A DNA stretch of 26,924 bases from CAYFJO01 sp964343305 (GTDB lineage: Bacteria; Planctomycetota; Planctomycetia; Pirellulales; Pirellulaceae). This document shows, piece after piece, positions 23,694 to 26,924 of this stretch (the first letter of the stretch is position 1; each line of letters opens with the position of its first letter). A program made the position numbers and the translations under genes. The notes beneath the pieces were generated by a model. It searched no databases, had not been told where the DNA came from, and was given only the letters and a program-made list of their open reading frames with translations. The stretch lies in the NCBI GenBank assembly GCA_964343305.1, contig CAYFJO010000116.1, positions 1 to 26,924 of the forward strand. Direction: 5' to 3'.

Positions 23694-25541
23694 ATGGCGG
23701 AACGTACTACAACTCCTTCCGTCGAACCACAAACTGCGATTCACGCGGACTCCGAAAGTCCTCGCACCAATTTCCCCCGCCAGGATCATCGCTTTGTTGG
23801 TCGCTCAGCGGAATTGAAAGAGATCCACGACCAGTTGTGCGTCAATCGTCAACTGGCAATTACTCAGCCTCGAGTTCCGCACAAACAGGGTGGCGTTGGC
23901 AAGACATCCCTGGCGATTGCCTACGGGTGGTCTCGTGCCAAGGATTATCCTGGCGGGTTGTTCTTCATCGACGGGGGAGCCCGATTTCTGCTCACCGAGT
24001 TGGCGAAACTCGCGGACCCTCTGGACGTCAAGCAAGGTATCAACCAGCAGCAAACCGCGGTGCGTGTGCGAAAGCAACTGGCCTCCGGTCCCACGTCGCT
24101 GTTGGTCATCGACGGACTGGAAGATGAAAAGAAATGGGACGAGGCGGAGGAGGCAGGAGTCATCCCACGCAAGGGCAATTGCCGCATTCTGGCAACGACG
24201 AGTCTTTCGTATCTCGCCGACCTGGAAATGTTCAGCGCCCGTTGCCTTGCCAAGGACGACGGTGTGCAACTGTTGAAAGGGTATCGTCCGGACGCCGGCG
24301 ATCAAAAACTTCGAAAACTGATTCCACAGATTGTCGAAAGTTTCGATGCTTTGCCGCTGGGACTGGCGTTGCTGGGCACCTATATGCATCTCAAGCCGGA
24401 ATTGACTTGGAGCGACCTGGGCGATCGTTTGCCCGACTTGGGCTTGGCACCCGTCACACGCAAAGATAAACGCCGGGCGATTTCCGTGCCTGATTACGGC
24501 GCTGCGATTCACAAGTTCTTTGACGAATTGCTCGAGTCGCTGGATCTGCAGCATCGTGTGGCTCTGGAATTCGCGGCCTTATTGCCCGAGCGTCACATAC
24601 TGAGCACTTGGGTGTGTGAACTGCTCGAATCGGACGACATCCTCGAGATGGCCAAAATGTTGGATCACGAACCGCTGTCCGCACGGCAAGTTTTGTCGAA
24701 TTTGTATGCTTGGCAATTGTTGCGATCCCAGTCGGCGGACAATCGCGTCCTGGCCCTTCATCCTTACCTGCGACATCGGTTGAATGAGCGCTGTGAAGAA
24801 GGCAAATACCTTCACAAGCACGTATCACGGGACATTCGAGAGCTTGCCAAGCGTCGAGTGAAAAACTGCACGGAAAACTGGCGGGATAGCTCCGTTCGCA
24901 TTGAATTCACGGCGTTGGTCGAACTGGCAAAAATGCTGCGAGACCGCGGCGACCTCGACACATCGGCAAAGACGGTCCGCCAAGTGGCTTTGTTCTTGCA
25001 TAAGCTGCGAAGGTTTCACGACGTCGTCGGGCTAGTCGAAACGTTTGTAACCGACGACGCCATCAAAGCGCTCGCCCCCGAAACCGCTTGCGTGTTGCTG
25101 TCCGACCATGCATCCGGGTTGTCGGCGATCGGCGAAGACAAAGAAGCCGCCGAGTACATGAAGAAAGCGATTGAGATCGACAAGCAGCATCTCGAACCGG
25201 ATCATCCGACGCTGGCCGCGCACTACTCCAATTACGCCGGCATATTAAAGAACCTCGGCAAGCTCGACAACGCTCGCAAGTGCATCAAACTAGCGATTAA
25301 GATTGAACAAAAACGATACGGCAAAGGCAACCGACGCCTCGGCCTCAGACACTGGTGGCTAGGCGACATCGAGTTGGCCGACGGCAAAGAGAAAGACGCG
25401 TCGGCCCAGTATCGTCGGGCCCACAAGATCCTCGCCAAACACCTCAAGCCCGACCACGAACACGTCGTCACCCTCGCCAAGATCATCAAAAACCTCACGG
25501 ATTCCGAATCCGAATCCGCGAGCCCCACCACGGATGCATGA
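23694..25541 (+). CDS. STAND NTPase with NB-ARC-like core and C-terminal TPRs
   Basis: This 615-residue protein has an N-terminal FVGRSAEL motif (34-41), an NB-ARC-like ATPase (about 35-250), a winged-helix region (about 285-370) and kinesin-light-chain-type TPRs (about 465-605; LEPDHPTLAAHYSNYAGIL is typical). Walker A reads HKQGGVGKTS (63-72), with Lys64 where the first Gly of GxxxxGKT is expected. Walker B is LLVIDGL (136-142), the sensor motif is ILATTS (165-170), and the GLPL-like motif is DALPLGLALLG (218-228). STAND proteins are ligand-triggered switches in signalling or defence. The usual N-terminal effector is absent; only about 30 polar residues come first. An in-frame TAA upstream fixes the start at ATG 23694. 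A hairpin follows the stop. Confidence 0.85.
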   Translation: MAERTTTPSVEPQTAIHADSESPRTNFPRQDHRFVGRSAELKEIHDQLCVNRQLAITQPRVPHKQGGVGKTSLAIAYGWSRAKDYPGGLFFIDGGARFLLTELAKLADPLDVKQGINQQQTAVRVRKQLASGPTSLLVIDGLEDEKKWDEAEEAGVIPRKGNCRILATTSLSYLADLEMFSARCLAKDDGVQLLKGYRPDAGDQKLRKLIPQIVESFDALPLGLALLGTYMHLKPELTWSDLGDRLPDLGLAPVTRKDKRRAISVPDYGAAIHKFFDELLESLDLQHRVALEFAALLPERHILSTWVCELLESDDILEMAKMLDHEPLSARQVLSNLYAWQLLRSQSADNRVLALHPYLRHRLNERCEEGKYLHKHVSRDIRELAKRRVKNCTENWRDSSVRIEFTALVELAKMLRDRGDLDTSAKTVRQVALFLHKLRRFHDVVGLVETFVTDDAIKALAPETACVLLSDHASGLSAIGEDKEAAEYMKKAIEIDKQHLEPDHPTLAAHYSNYAGILKNLGKLDNARKCIKLAIKIEQKRYGKGNRRLGLRHWWLGDIELADGKEKDASAQYRRAHKILAKHLKPDHEHVVTLAKIIKNLTDSESESASPTTDA

Positions 25542-25546
25542 GCGTT

Positions 25547-25579
25547 GCCTTTCGGGGATCGAAAGGCGATATCGTTTTT
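25547..25579 (+). terminator. likely terminator of the STAND gene
   Basis: GCCTTTCG (25547-25554) and CGAAAGGC (25560-25567) form a perfect 8-bp stem with a 5-nt loop, 5 bp past the TGA. Five Ts follow 7 nt after the stem, a little far for a textbook terminator. Confidence 0.5.
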
Positions 25580-25605
25580 GAAAACCCGCTCACGTCGTGT
25601 ATAAT
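25578..25605 (+). promoter_or_regulatory. sigma-70-like promoter of the last DUF1501 gene
   Basis: TTGAAA (25578-25583), a 16-bp spacer and a perfect TATAAT (25600-25605) lie 30 bp before ATG 25636. With a terminator just upstream, this marks a new transcription unit. Confidence 0.6.
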
Positions 25606-25635
25606 CGTCGGCCGAAGTCAATTCAGGAGACAAGT

Positions 25636-26924
25636 ATGGCGTCCATCGAAACCAATTACCCGATCTCTTTGTCACGCCGTGAAGCGCTGCAAATCGGCGT
25701 CGGCCTATTTGGACTTGGACTTCCGCAGTACCTCGAAGCGGCCATCAACGGCCAAGTCGCATCAAACAGGAAAGACATCTCCTGTATTTTCATCTTCCTG
25801 GCCGGCGGCCCCAGTCATTTTGAGACATTTGATCCCAAACCCAACGCACCAGCCGAAGTCCGCGGCCTTTGGAAACCGATCAGCACGAACGTCCCTGGCA
25901 CACAGATCTGCGAAAAAATGCCGCTGATGGCGAAGCGGATGGACAGGATCGCCGTCGTCCGATCGTGGCAAGGCACGAGCGGCTCGCACTCTACCGGCTC
26001 GCAGCACGTCACCAGTGGCATGCTCCCGCCGACTGGCGGCCAATATTTTCCCAACTTCGGCTGCCTCGTCTCCGCATTGCGCGGCAGCAAAGTGCCCGGC
26101 ATGCCCGCCCATTTTGGCATCCCATTCGCCGGTCGATACACCAACCCGCCCGGCTATCTCGGCGCGGCCCAAGCGGCATTCAACATCGAAGGCGACCCCA
26201 GTAGCCCGCGCGTCAAGTTTGGCGAACTCGGCCTGGAGCGCGTCCGCTTTGAAGATCGCCGGTCGATGCTCATCCAATTGGAGAATTTGGGAAGACTATC
26301 TGGCGTGACCGACTCAGGCCTCGAAGCAACCGACAAGTTTTCCAACGAAGCGATCTCACTGCTCACCAGCGGATCGATGAGCAAGGCGATGAACCTGGAA
26401 GAAGAGCCCACGGAACTGCGCGAGCGATACGGCAACAATATCTATGGCCAACGCGTGCTGCTCGCCCGTCGCCTGATCGAAGCCGGTTCGAGATTTGTCA
26501 CGATCAATCAAGCCGTTCAAGGCGGCCTGTTCGGCAACGGAAAGACGAACGGTACATGGGACAACCATCACCTGTTGTTCGAATCGATGATGTCGTTCAA
26601 ACATGCGCCGCCCAATGCCCCGAGCGGTTATAACTGGCATTCGTACGACGGACCCGGAAACTTGCCACAGTTCGACATGTCGCTTTCCACGTTGTTGGAC
26701 GATCTCGAAGAACGTGGACTATTGGACACAACGCTGGTCGTCGCCATCGGCGAATTTGGCCGCACGCCGAAGATCAACAAATACGCTGGGCGCGATCACT
26801 ATCCCGCCGCGGGTTGCGCTGTGCTGGCTGGTGCCGGCATCAAAGGCGGCGCGGTGATCGGAGCAACCGATCGAAACGGCGCCGAACCAAAAACCCGCCC
26901 CTATCGTCCCGAAGACTTCGCCGC
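25636..26924 (+). CDS. DUF1501 family secreted protein, cut by window edge
   Basis: The open frame runs from ATG 25636 to the end of the window with no stop, showing 429 residues. AGGAGA lies 6 nt before the ATG. The N-terminus has a twin-arginine leader (SRREALQIGVGLFGLGLP), then LAGGPSHFETFDPKPNAPAE. Near the visible end are GEFGRTPKINKYAGRDHYP and GGAVIGATDRNGAEPKTRP, which normally lie about 50 residues before the C-terminus. It is thus nearly complete. It is the third member of this family in the window and has its own promoter. The metal-ligand motifs resemble the other two copies, but the middle region (WDNHHLLFESMMSF) is of a different subtype. Confidence 0.9.
   Translation, partial: MASIETNYPISLSRREALQIGVGLFGLGLPQYLEAAINGQVASNRKDISCIFIFLAGGPSHFETFDPKPNAPAEVRGLWKPISTNVPGTQICEKMPLMAKRMDRIAVVRSWQGTSGSHSTGSQHVTSGMLPPTGGQYFPNFGCLVSALRGSKVPGMPAHFGIPFAGRYTNPPGYLGAAQAAFNIEGDPSSPRVKFGELGLERVRFEDRRSMLIQLENLGRLSGVTDSGLEATDKFSNEAISLLTSGSMSKAMNLEEEPTELRERYGNNIYGQRVLLARRLIEAGSRFVTINQAVQGGLFGNGKTNGTWDNHHLLFESMMSFKHAPPNAPSGYNWHSYDGPGNLPQFDMSLSTLLDDLEERGLLDTTLVVAIGEFGRTPKINKYAGRDHYPAAGCAVLAGAGIKGGAVIGATDRNGAEPKTRPYRPEDFA

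Noticed and set aside
23495..24127. 210-codon plus-strand frame running into the STAND gene
   Set aside because: Two thirds overlaps the STAND gene out of phase; the upstream third shows no domain, so it is not supported as the missing effector.
1..26924. CRISPR arrays, tRNA or rRNA genes, insertion sequences
   Set aside because: I looked for regular repeat-spacer patterns, cloverleaf-like segments and transposase motifs and saw none; a covariance-model tRNA scan would be more sensitive.

Overview
The window reads as chromosomal DNA of a planctomycete, probably from the Pirellulales or a related order. Supporting signs are three DUF1501 proteins with twin-arginine leaders, a formylglycine sulfatase, a DUF1080 protein, a DUF1559 prepilin-like protein, a DUF4058 protein, an FHA-linked sigma-54 activator, and genes scattered on both strands in short units. 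I see no rRNA, tRNA, CRISPR array, insertion sequence or phage gene. There are two runs of about 100 Ns: one looks like a true gap, the other looks like an unmerged 55-bp contig overlap.

Left part (1-6300): a membrane-anchored diguanylate cyclase (minus strand) stands divergent from a 49-residue membrane peptide and a GAF-PAS-PilZ protein. This looks like a local c-di-GMP writer and reader pair. A two-domain ChrA-type transporter and a secreted sulfatase follow on the plus strand.

Middle part (6300-17640): a DUF4058 protein, a YheT-like alpha/beta hydrolase and an FHA-GAF-AAA+-Fis activator lie on the minus strand. A tail-specific protease diverges from the activator. A pentapeptide-repeat protein overlaps the protease 3' end in convergent orientation. 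Two translationally coupled DUF1501 genes follow, without the DUF1549/DUF1553 partner that often accompanies them, and then a secreted MORN-type repeat protein.

Right part (17640-26924): a prepilin-like DUF1559 protein with an aspartate-rich, calcium-loop-like insert; tadA with a DUF1080 gene; a VanZ-like protein; a UDP-glucuronate decarboxylase; a Crp/Fnr regulator; a membrane protein with a zf-HC2-like domain; a STAND (NB-ARC/TPR) NTPase; and a DUF1501 gene cut by the window edge.

The strongest unexpected signal is regulatory. Two perfect TGTGA-N6-TCACA palindromes occur, and I found no others by eye. One lies between the UDP-glucuronate decarboxylase and crp-like genes, and one lies on the crp-like stop codon just before the zf-HC2-like gene. 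The regulator keeps the Arg-Glu of the CRP recognition helix but lacks the Arg-Ser that binds cAMP phosphate. This suggests a CRP-type DNA code read in response to a different ligand, controlling itself, the zinc-finger membrane protein and perhaps nucleotide-sugar synthesis. A second signal is a small family of intergenic hairpins (core ACTTCGGAAGT followed by a T-rich tail) found in at least three intergenic regions.
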